A stretch of 64,000 nucleotides of DNA from Coraliomargarita algicola (GTDB lineage Bacteria; Verrucomicrobiota; Verrucomicrobiia; Opitutales; Coraliomargaritaceae): NCBI RefSeq assembly GCF_033878955.1, contig NZ_CP138858.1:5111001-5175000 (forward strand), read 5' to 3'. Shown piece by piece: positions 53,130 through 61,159 of the stretch. Every line of letters starts with the position of its first letter. Positions within the stretch are counted from its first letter, which is position 1. A program made the translations under genes and the position numbers. The notes under the pieces were generated by a model. That model had not been told where the DNA came from. It was given only the letters and a program-made list of their open reading frames with translations, and searched no databases.

Positions 53130-54620
53130 ATGACACAACAAATCTGGTTCATTACTGGTAGCCAACATCTCTATGGCCCCGAAACTTTAAAACAAGTCGC
53201 TGCGAATGCAGAGACGATTGCACGTGCGCTGAATGCGGATGCGAGCATCCCGGTTGAAATTGTATTCAAGCCGATCGTGACCACGCCGGACGAGATTCGT
53301 GCCGCGTGCACGGCTGCGAGTGGGGATACGAATTGCATCGGACTCATTACCTGGATGCACACTTTCTCGCCGGCGAAGATGTGGATCAATGGCTTGTCCA
53401 ATTTAACTAAACCGATCTGCCATCTACACACACAGTTCAATCGCGACATCCCCTGGGATACGATTGATATGGACTTTATGAACTTGAATCAGTCCGCGCA
53501 TGGTGGTCGCGAGTATGGGCATATTTTGACTCGTATGCGTATCCAACGTAAAGTCGTGGTCGGGCATTGGGAGGATCCTGCAGTTCGCACACAGTTGGCC
53601 GACTGGAGTGCCGTCGCTTTGGGCTGGCATGAAATGCAACATCTCAAGGTGGTGCGCTTTGGCGATAACATGCGTTTCGTATCGGTCACCGACGGTGATA
53701 AGGTGGAAGCCGAACGCGTCTTTGGCATGTCCGTCAATACCCATGGCGTGGGAGATCTGGTCGCTGTGATCAACGAGGCCAGCGATGCACAAATCGATGC
53801 TTTGTGTGAAGTGTATGCCGAAGAATATGAGCTCGCGCCCGAGCTTGCAAAGGGCGCCGCACGTCACGATTCCCTGCGCGAGGCCGCGCGCATCGAGATT
53901 GGCCTGCGTCGCTTCTTAGAGGAGGGCGGTTATGGCGCCTATACGAACACTTTCGAAGACCTGCATGGCATGGAGCAACTGCCCGGCCTGCCAACACAGC
54001 GCTTGATGGCCGAAGGCTACGGCTTCGGTGCCGAGGGGGACTGGAAGCATGCGGCGCTGGTGCGTGTGCTCAAGGTCATGAGCCAGGGCAAGAGCGGGGG
54101 CACTTCCTTTATGGAGGACTACACCTATCATTTCGATCCCGCAGGTGCGCGTTGCCTTGGTTCGCATATGTTAGAGATTTGCCCCAGTATTGCGGCGTCC
54201 AAGCCGCGTTGTGAAATTCACGAGCTGGGCATCGGTGGCAAGGCTGACCCTGTGCGCCTAGTGTTTAACGGCGCCGAAGGACAGGCCATCAACGCATCCC
54301 TGGTGGATCTCGGCAATCGCTTCCGTTTTCTTGTCAACGAAGTCGAGAGCGTGGCTATCGAGCAAGATATGCCCAAGCTGCCCGTCGCGCGTGTGCTTTG
54401 GGATGCCAAGCCCGACTTGCAGACCGCAGCCGAAGCATGGATTCAAGCGGGCGGGGCGCACCATACCGCGTTTAGCTTCGATGTCAGTGCCGATCAAATT
54501 GAGATGCTCTCCGAGATGGCGGGCGTGGAATGTGTGTTCATCGATGAAAAAACCGAAATGCGTGCCTTCAAACAAGAGCTGCGCCTCGGCGAAATGTATC
54601 ACGGAATCCGCGGACTTTAA
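53130..54620 (+). CDS. araA: L-arabinose isomerase
   Basis: 496 residues, the usual length. WFITGSQHLYGPETLKQVA is the conserved start; CIGLITWMHTFSPAKMWI, LHTQFNRDIPW and MDFMNLNQSAHGGREYGH carry metal and substrate residues, and GEGDWK-like GAEGDWKHAALVR with MEDYTYHF follow. Metal-dependent isomerisation of L-arabinose to L-ribulose in the cytosol. It lies between araB and araD. Confidence 0.97.
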   Translation: MTQQIWFITGSQHLYGPETLKQVAANAETIARALNADASIPVEIVFKPIVTTPDEIRAACTAASGDTNCIGLITWMHTFSPAKMWINGLSNLTKPICHLHTQFNRDIPWDTIDMDFMNLNQSAHGGREYGHILTRMRIQRKVVVGHWEDPAVRTQLADWSAVALGWHEMQHLKVVRFGDNMRFVSVTDGDKVEAERVFGMSVNTHGVGDLVAVINEASDAQIDALCEVYAEEYELAPELAKGAARHDSLREAARIEIGLRRFLEEGGYGAYTNTFEDLHGMEQLPGLPTQRLMAEGYGFGAEGDWKHAALVRVLKVMSQGKSGGTSFMEDYTYHFDPAGARCLGSHMLEICPSIAASKPRCEIHELGIGGKADPVRLVFNGAEGQAINASLVDLGNRFRFLVNEVESVAIEQDMPKLPVARVLWDAKPDLQTAAEAWIQAGGAHHTAFSFDVSADQIEMLSEMAGVECVFIDEKTEMRAFKQELRLGEMYHGIRGL

Positions 54621-54642
54621 AACGCGCAACTGAAGATAAGTT

Positions 54643-55341
54643 ATGAATTATAAGGACATCCGTGAAGAATGCTGTGAGGCCAATATCGCCTTGCCGCGCA
54701 CCGGTTTGGTCGACCTCACCTTTGGTAATGTAAGCGTGCTCGATGCCGCAGCCGGGGTATTTGCGATCAAGCCGAGCGGGGTGGATTATGCCGCGCTCAA
54801 GCCAGAAGACATGGTGATCGTCGATCTCGAAGGTCAGACCGTCGCAGGCGAGCTACGCTTTTCCTCCGACACACCGACCCATCGCTGTTTGTTTCTCGCA
54901 TTTGCCGAGCATGGCGTGCGCAGCATCGTGCACACGCACTCGCGTAAAGCAGTGGCCTTTGCGCAGGCGGCGATAGAGATTCCATGCCTCGGCACGACGC
55001 ATTGCGACTACTTCAACGGTCCCGTGCCCGTGACTCGTGACATGACCGCAGCCGAGGTACAGGGAGCATACGAGTGGGAAACCGGAAATGTGATTGTTGA
55101 GCGTTTTGCAGAGCTCAACCCCATGGAGATTGCAGCCGTGTTGGTGCGCAATCATGGTCCTTTCGCTTGGGGCGTGAGTGGCGCCAAAGCCGTCGAGACC
55201 GCGCAAGCCTTAGAGATCGTGGCCGACATGGCTTTGCATAGTTTAAGTCTCAATCCAACTGTCTGTCCCGCGCCGAACTATTTGCGTGAGAAGCATTTCT
55301 TCCGCAAGCACGGAGCTGGAGCGTATTACGGACAAAAGTAG
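54643..55341 (+). CDS. araD: L-ribulose-5-phosphate 4-epimerase
   Basis: 232 residues, class II aldolase/epimerase family. LTFGNVSVLD, KPSGVDYAAL, SSDTPTHRCLFLAF, IVHTHSRKAVAFAQA (zinc His pair) and GTTHCDYF, then VRNHGPFAWG (third His). It makes D-xylulose 5-phosphate, completing araBAD. The last about 55 bases are repeated 140 bp downstream. It was preferred over fuculose aldolase because of the araBA neighbours and the GTTHCDYF motif. Confidence 0.95.
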   Translation: MNYKDIREECCEANIALPRTGLVDLTFGNVSVLDAAAGVFAIKPSGVDYAALKPEDMVIVDLEGQTVAGELRFSSDTPTHRCLFLAFAEHGVRSIVHTHSRKAVAFAQAAIEIPCLGTTHCDYFNGPVPVTRDMTAAEVQGAYEWETGNVIVERFAELNPMEIAAVLVRNHGPFAWGVSGAKAVETAQALEIVADMALHSLSLNPTVCPAPNYLREKHFFRKHGAGAYYGQK

Positions 55342-55425
55342 GTGGACGAGGTCGAAAGCGGTTCCCGCGTCCGCAACGTAAGTGTAGCGGAACGAGGAAC
55401 TCGTTTCGATTGCTGTGGAATTAGG

Positions 55426-55486
55426 GTGAGAAGCATTTCTTCCGCAAATACGTAGCTGGAGCGTATTCCGGTCAGAAGTCGGCGGA
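55426..55486 (+). repeat. Duplicated araD 3' end
   Basis: GTGAGAAGCATTTCTTCCGC at 55426 repeats 55286, and the match goes on through the araD stop region with about 80-85 percent agreement (AGCTGGAGCGTATT is the same). It is a 140-bp-offset tandem duplication remnant that no longer encodes a gene. Confidence 0.8.
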
Positions 55487-55514
55487 TGCGTTCGATCAAT
55501 GAGGTCGATCGTTG

Positions 55515-55631
55515 AGGTAGGGCTCTCTCGCCGAGAGAGCCGTCGGTTCGAGGGGCAGTGAGCGTCTGTAATGTTCACCGTCGTTTGCGGCCAGGTCGAC
55601 GAACGGACGCCTCGGCGAGGCGTCCCTACCT
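55515..55631. repeat. REP element, family 1, copy C
   Basis: 117 bp, AGGTAGGG to CCCTACCT, with the same two hairpins as copies A and B, and the spacer TTCACCGTCGTTTGCGG, which differs from theirs. It lies between araD and the membrane protein gene, and ends 1 bp before that gene's stop codon. It shows that the element spreads away from the RAYT gene. Confidence 0.9.
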
Positions 55632-55632
55632 G

Positions 55633-56421
55633 TTATTTCTCTTCTTTCGCTTGCGCACCGCGCAGCACGTCTTCCAGTTCGAGGCCGGTCATGGCTTTGA
55701 TGCCTTTGAGTAGTTGCATCAGCGCGACCATCATGATCACCATACTGGGTACCGCGATGACGGGCCAGCTCCAGGCCATCATTTTACTGACTTCAGAATT
55801 AAAGGCATCGGTGCCGCTGGGGCTGACGACGATCCAGCGGGCGAGGAAATAGTTGAGCACTCCGCTGAGTAGAAAAGAGGCTGCAAGCAGCCAAGTGCAG
55901 CGCACTAGTAGCTTTTCGAAGGCGCTCTCCGACTGGTGCTCCACCAGCGCCTCATGCACTTTGTCCACGTCGATCATTTCTGGGTTGTAGAGCAGTGTGC
56001 GAATCAGCGGGTAGGGGGTCTTGAGCGAAATAAGCACTGCCAGACCTAGTAATAGCGGTATGGCGGCTTCTTTGACGGCAAACCATTCGGTCGGGATTTC
56101 GAGAATGCCGATGCCTCCGGTGAGTAACACGCTGACCAGTCCTAGAATGGAAAAGATATTGTATTTCGAGCGCTTGACGTAGTCGTAGATGAAATAAGCG
56201 ATGGGAAAGGCGATGGCGATCAGTAAGATGCCGACGGCTACGTTCTCAAAATATGGTTCTAAATAGGGGCCCAGCCATTTTTTACCCTTGTTGAGTAGCA
56301 GGATGGGAAGGATCAAATTAAAGCCCAGGTTCAGAAAGGTATTCTCCTTTTTGACGGGCTGTTTATCCGTGGGTTGCGGATTTTTTGAAATAGGTGAGTT
56401 GCTGGGTTGCGATTCTGGCAT
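55633..56421 (-). CDS. Multi-pass membrane protein (VC0807-like)
   Basis: 262 residues from the ATG at 56421, which avoids overlap with coaB. A polar Pro/Ser/Lys-rich N-terminus is followed by about 6 membrane segments (NLGFNLILPILLLN, VGILLIAIAFPIAYFIYDYV, IFSILGLVSVLLTGGIGIL and others) and a short acidic/basic tail. The spacing resembles VC0807-like proteins of unknown function, some of which are related to septation proteins. Only 25 bp separate it from the divergent coaB start. Confidence 0.6.
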   Translation of the reverse strand: MPESQPSNSPISKNPQPTDKQPVKKENTFLNLGFNLILPILLLNKGKKWLGPYLEPYFENVAVGILLIAIAFPIAYFIYDYVKRSKYNIFSILGLVSVLLTGGIGILEIPTEWFAVKEAAIPLLLGLAVLISLKTPYPLIRTLLYNPEMIDVDKVHEALVEHQSESAFEKLLVRCTWLLAASFLLSGVLNYFLARWIVVSPSGTDAFNSEVSKMMAWSWPVIAVPSMVIMMVALMQLLKGIKAMTGLELEDVLRGAQAKEEK

Positions 56422-56446
56422 GAGTTCGCCTAGAGTTTTAAGGCTT

Positions 56447-57094
56447 ATGTCGAACGCAAGCTCTATTCGTTGTCTTATTACTGCGGGTCCCACCCGTGAA
56501 TTTATCGATCCGGTGCGCTTTATTAGCAATCCATCGACTGGAAAGATGGGCTTTGCCCTCGCCGAGGCCGCTCTGGAAGCGGGATGGAACGTCGACCTGG
56601 TCGCCGGGCCTGTGGCCTTGGAGGAGCCGGATGGGGCGATTCTTTACCCGGTGGTGACCGCGGAAGAAATGTTTCATCAAGTCGATGCGCTCTTCGATGC
56701 CTGTGATGTGTTGATTATGACGGCCGCGGTCAGTGATTTTCGTCCGGTCGTCCAGCATGCGAAAAAGGAAAAAAAAGATATGGCCTCGATGAACATCGAG
56801 CTGGAGCGCACCACCGATATTTTAAAGACAATGACCGATCGCAAAGTCCATCAAACTGTAGTTGGCTTTGCGGCTGAGACGAACGATGTGGTGACTTATG
56901 CGAAAGAGAAACTCTTGTCGAAGAATCTTGATTTTATTGTGGCCAACGAAGTCGGCCAGCCAGGCGTTGGCTTTGCTGCGGATACGAATGAGGTGCTGTT
57001 GATCGCTGCGGACGGAAGTTCCGTAAAGCTAGGCCCAAGCACGAAAGCTGCCATCGCCAAGGAACTGATTCAGTTGGTGACGCCAAGTGCTTAA
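56447..57094 (+). CDS. coaB: Phosphopantothenate-cysteine ligase domain protein CoaB
   Basis: 215 residues from the ATG at 56447. The DFP/CoaB pattern is clear: CLITAGPTREFIDPVRFISN, STGKMGFALAEAAL, MTAAVSDFRP, VVGFAAET and DFIVANEV. It joins cysteine to 4'-phosphopantothenate in CoA synthesis. It is a stand-alone ligase without the fused CoaC decarboxylase domain found in most bacteria. The ORF is open further upstream, but this would run into the divergent gene. Confidence 0.9.
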   Translation: MSNASSIRCLITAGPTREFIDPVRFISNPSTGKMGFALAEAALEAGWNVDLVAGPVALEEPDGAILYPVVTAEEMFHQVDALFDACDVLIMTAAVSDFRPVVQHAKKEKKDMASMNIELERTTDILKTMTDRKVHQTVVGFAAETNDVVTYAKEKLLSKNLDFIVANEVGQPGVGFAADTNEVLLIAADGSSVKLGPSTKAAIAKELIQLVTPSA

Positions 57095-57103
57095 GACACA
57101 ATT

Positions 57104-58273
57104 ATGAAAACCACCGGACTTGAAAAAATCTTAGGACGAATCGAAGATCTGGATTCGGTGAATCTTGGTATCCTCGTGCAGCGACTGGCGCGTGAGCGTA
57201 AGATGCAGGAGACTGTCTTTAATACCATCCATGATGGGATTCTGGTGATTGATTCGGATGGAGTGGTGCAATACGCTAACAATGCGGCTTTGCTGTTGAT
57301 TGGTTTAAAGGAGAACGACGTTGGGGTGACCCGACTATGGAAGATGGTGCCGGATCTGGCCAAATCGATTCATAGTGAGACCGTCGGGGGGCAGAAAAAG
57401 TCGGCTCCGGTGCTTTCGCGTGAGATTGAGCTGAGCTATCCGGAGCATCGTGTGGTGCGCCTTTATATGGTGCCGATCGATGCGCAGGTCGGGCATGATG
57501 ATTCCGGGGGCTATGTAATTGTATTATCCGACATTACGGAGGAACGTGTTTCCATGGAGGAGCGAATCGAAAGCGAGCGCACTTCGTCGATCGTTCGCTT
57601 GGCGGCGGGGGTGGCTCATGAACTGGGGAATCCGCTTAATTCATTGACGATTCATCTACAGTTGATTGAGCGCAAATTAAAGAAACTGACAGAGCAAAAA
57701 GATGCGGCTAAATTAGCGGAGTCGCTGCAGGTGTGTCAGGGAGAGGTGCAACGCCTGGACGGTATTATTACTCATTTCTTAGAGGCGGTACGTCCACAAA
57801 AGCCTGAGTTGAACGAATTGGACCTGTTAGAATTGGTGGAAGAGGTGCTGTGTGTGCAAGAAGTCGAGCTAAGCAATCGGCAGCTATCCGTGAAAGTAGA
57901 AGTGAGCGATGATTTGCCTTCGATATTAGGCGATCGGGGACAGATCAAACAGGTCTTTTTCAATTTGATTAAAAACGCGATGGAAGCGATGCAACCGGGG
58001 GGCAGCTTGCGTGTCTTGGCGCGTCGTGATGCAGACCATGTCTTCTTACAGTTTGTAGATACCGGTTCCGGCATTTCCGAGGAGGATTTGTCGAAGGTGT
58101 TTCAAGCCTATTATACCACTAAGAAAGAAGGGCATGGCCTGGGGATGATGATTGTGGAGCGTATTATGCGTGAGCATGGAGGCTGCATAAATATTGAATC
58201 GCACAAGGATAAAGGCACGGCGATCACACTTCAATTTCCTCGCCAGCTGCGCCGAACCCGTCTCTTGGAGTAG
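57104..58273 (+). CDS. PAS-domain sensor histidine kinase (NtrB-like, soluble)
   Basis: 389 residues, no membrane segment. PAS domain at about 33-145 (FNTIHDGILVIDSDGVVQYA, then VIVLSDITEER), HisKA with AAGVAHELGNPLNSL (phospho-His 172), and a HATPase domain with FFNLIKNAMEAM (N box), DTGSGIS and GHGLGMMIVERI. It should autophosphorylate and signal to a response regulator, which is not encoded next to it. It starts 10 bp after coaB. Confidence 0.92.
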   Translation: MKTTGLEKILGRIEDLDSVNLGILVQRLARERKMQETVFNTIHDGILVIDSDGVVQYANNAALLLIGLKENDVGVTRLWKMVPDLAKSIHSETVGGQKKSAPVLSREIELSYPEHRVVRLYMVPIDAQVGHDDSGGYVIVLSDITEERVSMEERIESERTSSIVRLAAGVAHELGNPLNSLTIHLQLIERKLKKLTEQKDAAKLAESLQVCQGEVQRLDGIITHFLEAVRPQKPELNELDLLELVEEVLCVQEVELSNRQLSVKVEVSDDLPSILGDRGQIKQVFFNLIKNAMEAMQPGGSLRVLARRDADHVFLQFVDTGSGISEEDLSKVFQAYYTTKKEGHGLGMMIVERIMREHGGCINIESHKDKGTAITLQFPRQLRRTRLLE

Positions 58274-58638
58274 GGGCTCCGACATCTGCTCATGCCATTG
58301 TATAATAAGACGTAGCACGTCGGGGATAGTCGAGCTGACCGCAGGTTTTGTGACGAACTGAACGGGGGCGGCTGAGGCACTGGTTATCGCCAGCATTCTA
58401 CAACTTTACCTTATTTTCCGCTTACTCTGCAATGACATTGCGTCATGTGCGGCGCTCCGTGCGGTTCCTTAAAGTCGATTTGTCGATAAAGTTTTTTTTC
58501 TGCGGCTACAGGCAGATAGTCACAGGCAGGCGTGGTAAATGCCCATTAGGTATGTTGAGTTTTGCGATCCTCAGTCATCAGTCATCAGTCGTCCGTGTAT
58601 TCTGTCAGCCTGAGCAGCCCTTCTTATTGTTTAAACAG
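58274..58638. other. Intergenic stretch before the tRNA-like site
   Basis: About 365 bp between the histidine kinase stop and the terminator. It holds a short AGTCATC-type triple repeat near 58574 but no gene with recognisable features. Confidence 0.4.
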
Positions 58639-58668
58639 AAAACCCTCGGTCGTGAGACCGAGGGTTTT
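58639..58668 (-). terminator. Strong hairpin terminator downstream of the tRNA fragment
   Basis: AAAACCCTCGGTC, GTGA loop, GACCGAGGGTTTT: a 13-bp perfect stem with A/T tails on both sides, so it could work both ways. It lies just 3' of the tRNA-Met fragment on the minus strand and was probably that gene's own terminator. Confidence 0.9.
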
Positions 58669-58671
58669 AAA

Positions 58672-58717
58672 TGGGTGCAGGGCTAGGATTTGAACCTAGG
58701 ACCTTCAGGTTATGAGC
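58672..58717 (-). tRNA. tRNA-Met (CAT) 3' fragment, likely att site
   Basis: On the minus strand the anticodon loop CTCATAA, 3' anticodon strand CCTGA, variable loop, T-arm CTAGG/TTCAAAT/CCTAG, acceptor strand CCCTGCA and CCA end are present. The 5' half is missing: the bases before the loop (GTGAG) cannot pair with CCTGA, and no D-arm follows. The 46-bp piece is typical of the core site left by tyrosine-recombinase elements that integrate in tRNA 3' ends. The C before CCA is unusual for tRNA-Met. Confidence 0.8.
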
Positions 58718-58860
58718 TCACTTGGCTTTGTTGTTAATCAATGATTTGCGTAAAATTTAGCCATTGTTTGGCGGTTTGTTTGGCTATTGGTAGCCAAAAT
58801 GTCTGACTGTGTTCATAAATGTTCACTGGCGTTCATACGTGTGCGCGTAGACTTGTTTTG
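58718..58860. promoter_or_regulatory. Att-flanking region with GTTCA repeats
   Basis: GTTCA occurs at 58811, 58821 and 58831, exactly one helical turn apart. TTTGGC-type repeats lie at 58769-58800. Such repeats next to a tRNA core site suggest arm-type sites for integrase or a directionality factor. About 170 further bases to 59032 show nothing clear. Confidence 0.5.
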
Positions 58861-59032
58861 AGGATACAACTATTAGATGATATTCTTGCTTTGATATTGA
58901 TTCGGATGTCATTGCTCCTGAGGTCGATCTTATGCCTTGTTAGCATGCACGTCCAGTCGTCTTTTTTAGCCATTTCAGCGGTAAGAAGAATATGACTTGT
59001 CCTTGGTTCAAAGTCTTTTAATTCTTAGCATC

Positions 59033-59677
59033 GTGAGCAAACAATCAGACAAACCAAACGAAGGGGTCAAGAATCTCGCGGAAATTCGGAAGATCGCTGG
59101 AATCACTCAGAAGGAACTAGCCCGGCTTTCAGGTGTTGCTCATATTACGATACGTGCGGTGGAAACTGGGCGTCAGCAGTATTCCGACCAATTGGTTGAA
59201 AAGCTAGCCAGAGGCTTGGGGTGCGGCGTTCGGTTTAGTCGAGGGGAGCAACCCCCGGAATTGACCAAAACACGATTACAAAGTGTTGAGGAATATACTC
59301 GTGAGTGGTTTGAGCATTGGAAGCTCGTTTGCGAGCGTAAGCGGGTTTATTCGCGTTTCTTGATGCAGTATTCAGATATACTTTCAGACATGGCAGTGGC
59401 CGCATGCGAACTTGATCTAGAGGAAGAGCAAAAAGATGCAGAGCCTGATTCTCGCTTCATACAAGCAGATAAGCTGGCTGAAAAGTTGCTTGGCGTATTT
59501 ATTGAAATGTCGCGGGAATCTGATATGGGCGAAAAGCTACTCGCAATCTCAAACCGTGAGTTTGCTGAGCGGTGTTTTACTGATGCGAGTGATATGTTAA
59601 GTCACCGTCTTGATGAGCTTAAAGGGGCAATTGATACAAGTAAGCGTTCATATCTTAAGGGAAGTGACAAGGGTTGA
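59033..59677 (+). CDS. XRE-type HTH regulator with helical C-terminus
   Basis: 214 residues from a GTG at 59033; an upstream TTG at 58997 is possible. The HTH covers about residues 14-70: NLAEIRKIAGITQKELARLS then VAHITIRAVETGRQQYSD. The rest is helical and acidic (LDLEEEQKDAEPD), with no recognised domain. It is the first gene after the tRNA fragment and probably controls the integrative element. Confidence 0.7.
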   Translation: MSKQSDKPNEGVKNLAEIRKIAGITQKELARLSGVAHITIRAVETGRQQYSDQLVEKLARGLGCGVRFSRGEQPPELTKTRLQSVEEYTREWFEHWKLVCERKRVYSRFLMQYSDILSDMAVAACELDLEEEQKDAEPDSRFIQADKLAEKLLGVFIEMSRESDMGEKLLAISNREFAERCFTDASDMLSHRLDELKGAIDTSKRSYLKGSDKG

Positions 59678-59720
59678 TTATAGTTAGATTTCTGGGCTAG
59701 TTTAAAGTAATGTAGTAGTA

Positions 59721-59760
59721 AATACATTTTACGCTTGCAATGTGCTTGCTAATACATTTT
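59721..59760. promoter_or_regulatory. Direct repeats before the 137-aa gene
   Basis: AATACATTTT at 59721-59730 and 59751-59760 are 30 bp apart, and GCTTGC at 59733 and 59744 are 11 bp apart. The last repeat ends one base before the ATG at 59762. Binding here would block translation start or transcription, so it is a candidate operator of the HTH protein. Confidence 0.5.
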
Positions 59761-59761
59761 T

Positions 59762-60175
59762 ATGTTCGGTATGCAAAACGAACACCAAAGGATTTCAGAT
59801 GCCATGATCGAGCGGATCGCGGGTATCGCAGGTGATCTAAAAGGTGTTCCTGAATCTTTTTGCAGAGATTTTAGAGCTTGGGCGAAGAGGTGGTCGAAGA
59901 ATGAGGAGGAGAAATCAACGAAATCTTTCGCTGATTTTCTGCCATGGCGGATCGAGGCTCGTCCTTATTCGGTTACTGAGTTGTCACGCCTGCCAGGTAT
60001 GCCGGGGCGCACACGTCTTTCGAAAATGGTAAACAGTCCGCCTCTAAATCAGATGCAGACGCGGAACTTTGCCGGGAAACTGACTCCTGACACTGTGAGA
60101 CAGCTAGTTGAAGTAGTGTGTGAGCCGGTTGATGTTGATTTGAAACAGGGAGTGGAGGTAGTCAATGAGCCTTGA
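59762..60175 (+). CDS. Uncharacterised 137-aa protein of the integrative element
   Basis: Not recognised. 137 residues, soluble, mixed charge. The middle (SVTELSRLPGMPGRTRLSKMV) could be a small DNA-binding helix pair, which would fit an excisionase-like factor. It overlaps the integrase start by 11 bp, so the two were translated together. Confidence 0.5.
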   Translation: MFGMQNEHQRISDAMIERIAGIAGDLKGVPESFCRDFRAWAKRWSKNEEEKSTKSFADFLPWRIEARPYSVTELSRLPGMPGRTRLSKMVNSPPLNQMQTRNFAGKLTPDTVRQLVEVVCEPVDVDLKQGVEVVNEP

Positions 60176-60314
60176 GTTAAGGAAGACTAGCCGTTTTTTC
60201 TACTCGAGAATTTACGTGGGGAAGGATCGTCCTGCATTTAAACTGAACACCGAGATCCAAGGTAGTTATCGTCCGAACATTGACCCACTATACGAGAGCT
60301 TAACTTTAGGTTAA
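60165..60314 (+). pseudogene. Tyrosine recombinase N-terminus, truncated by IS66
   Basis: A 49-codon ORF. The first 33 residues (MSLELRKTSRFFYSRIYV, GKDRPAFKLNTEIQG) have the character of the N-terminus of tyrosine-type integrases, which often start with a K/R-x-W/F-Y-x-R strand pair. The reading frame enters the IS66 left end at 60264 and stops at 60312. No remaining integrase sequence was found to the right of the IS. With the tRNA fragment it indicates a defective integrative element. Confidence 0.6.
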
Positions 60315-60324
60315 TCTCTAGGGC

Positions 60325-60702
60325 ATGGAAAACCAAGCAAGCCCAATCACACTTCAGAGCCGCCATCGGCGCTTCAACGAATCCGAACGCCGCGAGCATG
60401 TCGCGCATTGGAAGCAAAGCGGATTGTCCGCAAGTGCATACGCGCGTGAACACGCGCTCAATTATAAATCGCTGTATGCCTGGCGCAGTCAGTCACAGCG
60501 CAAATCGAAGCCGACGAGCTTGCAGCCAGAAAATGCGACTTTTGTTCCAGTGCGTGTCAGCTCGCCTCTGAGCAGTTCCAGCTCGGCAATCAGCATTACA
60601 TTGCGCTCCGGTTCTCTGGAATGCGCGATTATCGCAGCGCCGAGTGAGCAATCCTTGGTCGCTCTGGTTAAATCCATCAAAGAGGAGATATTTGATGTTT
60701 AA
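60325..60702 (+). CDS. tnpA: IS66 accessory protein TnpA
   Basis: 125 residues. FNESERREHVAHWKQSGLSASAYAREH-type helix-turn-helix (YAREHALNYKSLYAWRSQS) and a C-terminal beta segment ISITLRSGSLECAI typical of IS66 Orf1. It overlaps tnpB by 8 bp; AGAGGAG upstream of tnpB is a good ribosome site. Confidence 0.9.
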   Translation: MENQASPITLQSRHRRFNESERREHVAHWKQSGLSASAYAREHALNYKSLYAWRSQSQRKSKPTSLQPENATFVPVRVSSPLSSSSSAISITLRSGSLECAIIAAPSEQSLVALVKSIKEEIFDV

Positions 60703-61045
60703 CTTTTCGAGTTCGCTGAGGATTTACTTGTGCGTGGATCCCACCGATATGCGCAAGGCCTTCAATGGCCTCTATGCAATCGCCAAGCACCAACTTGACC
60801 TAAATCCGATGGACGGGAGTCTATTTTTATTCGCGAACCGCCGGCGTGATCGCGTAAAATTGCTTTATTGGGATGGCACCGGTTTCTGGGTCTTGGCCAA
60901 GCGCTTGGAGAAAGGAACCTTTTGGTGGCCCGGGCGCACCGAAGCGAATCAGGGATCGATCGAGATGAAACCTAAAGCACTGGGTATGTTACTCAATGGG
61001 ATTGATTTAAAGGATGGCAGTTTTCGAGCATGGTTTTGTCGTTAA
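60695..61045 (+). CDS. tnpB: IS66 accessory protein TnpB
   Basis: 116 residues from the ATG at 60695, inside the tnpA end. RIYLCVDPTDMRKAFNGLYA, GSLFLFANRRRDRVKLLYWD and GTGFWVLAKRLEKGTFWWP are the hallmark of IS66 Orf2. It is needed for IS66 transposition; its biochemical role is not settled. Confidence 0.95.
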   Translation: MFNFSSSLRIYLCVDPTDMRKAFNGLYAIAKHQLDLNPMDGSLFLFANRRRDRVKLLYWDGTGFWVLAKRLEKGTFWWPGRTEANQGSIEMKPKALGMLLNGIDLKDGSFRAWFCR

Positions 61046-61159
61046 ATTTTAAATATAGTCTTTACATAACTAAATTAAGATGATCTCATATTTGTTATTA
61101 CAAAGCTTGAAGCCAGTCTATCCAAAGAAGTCTCGAATCTTAAGGTCGAGAACGCGAAC

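Noticed and set aside
54643..55341. L-fuculose-phosphate aldolase for the araD position
   Set aside because: Adjacent araB and araA and the GTTHCDYF block favour ribulose-5-phosphate epimerase.
58672..58760. A complete tRNA gene on the minus strand
   Set aside because: The 5' anticodon strand, D-arm and 5' acceptor strand cannot be formed from the bases to the right.
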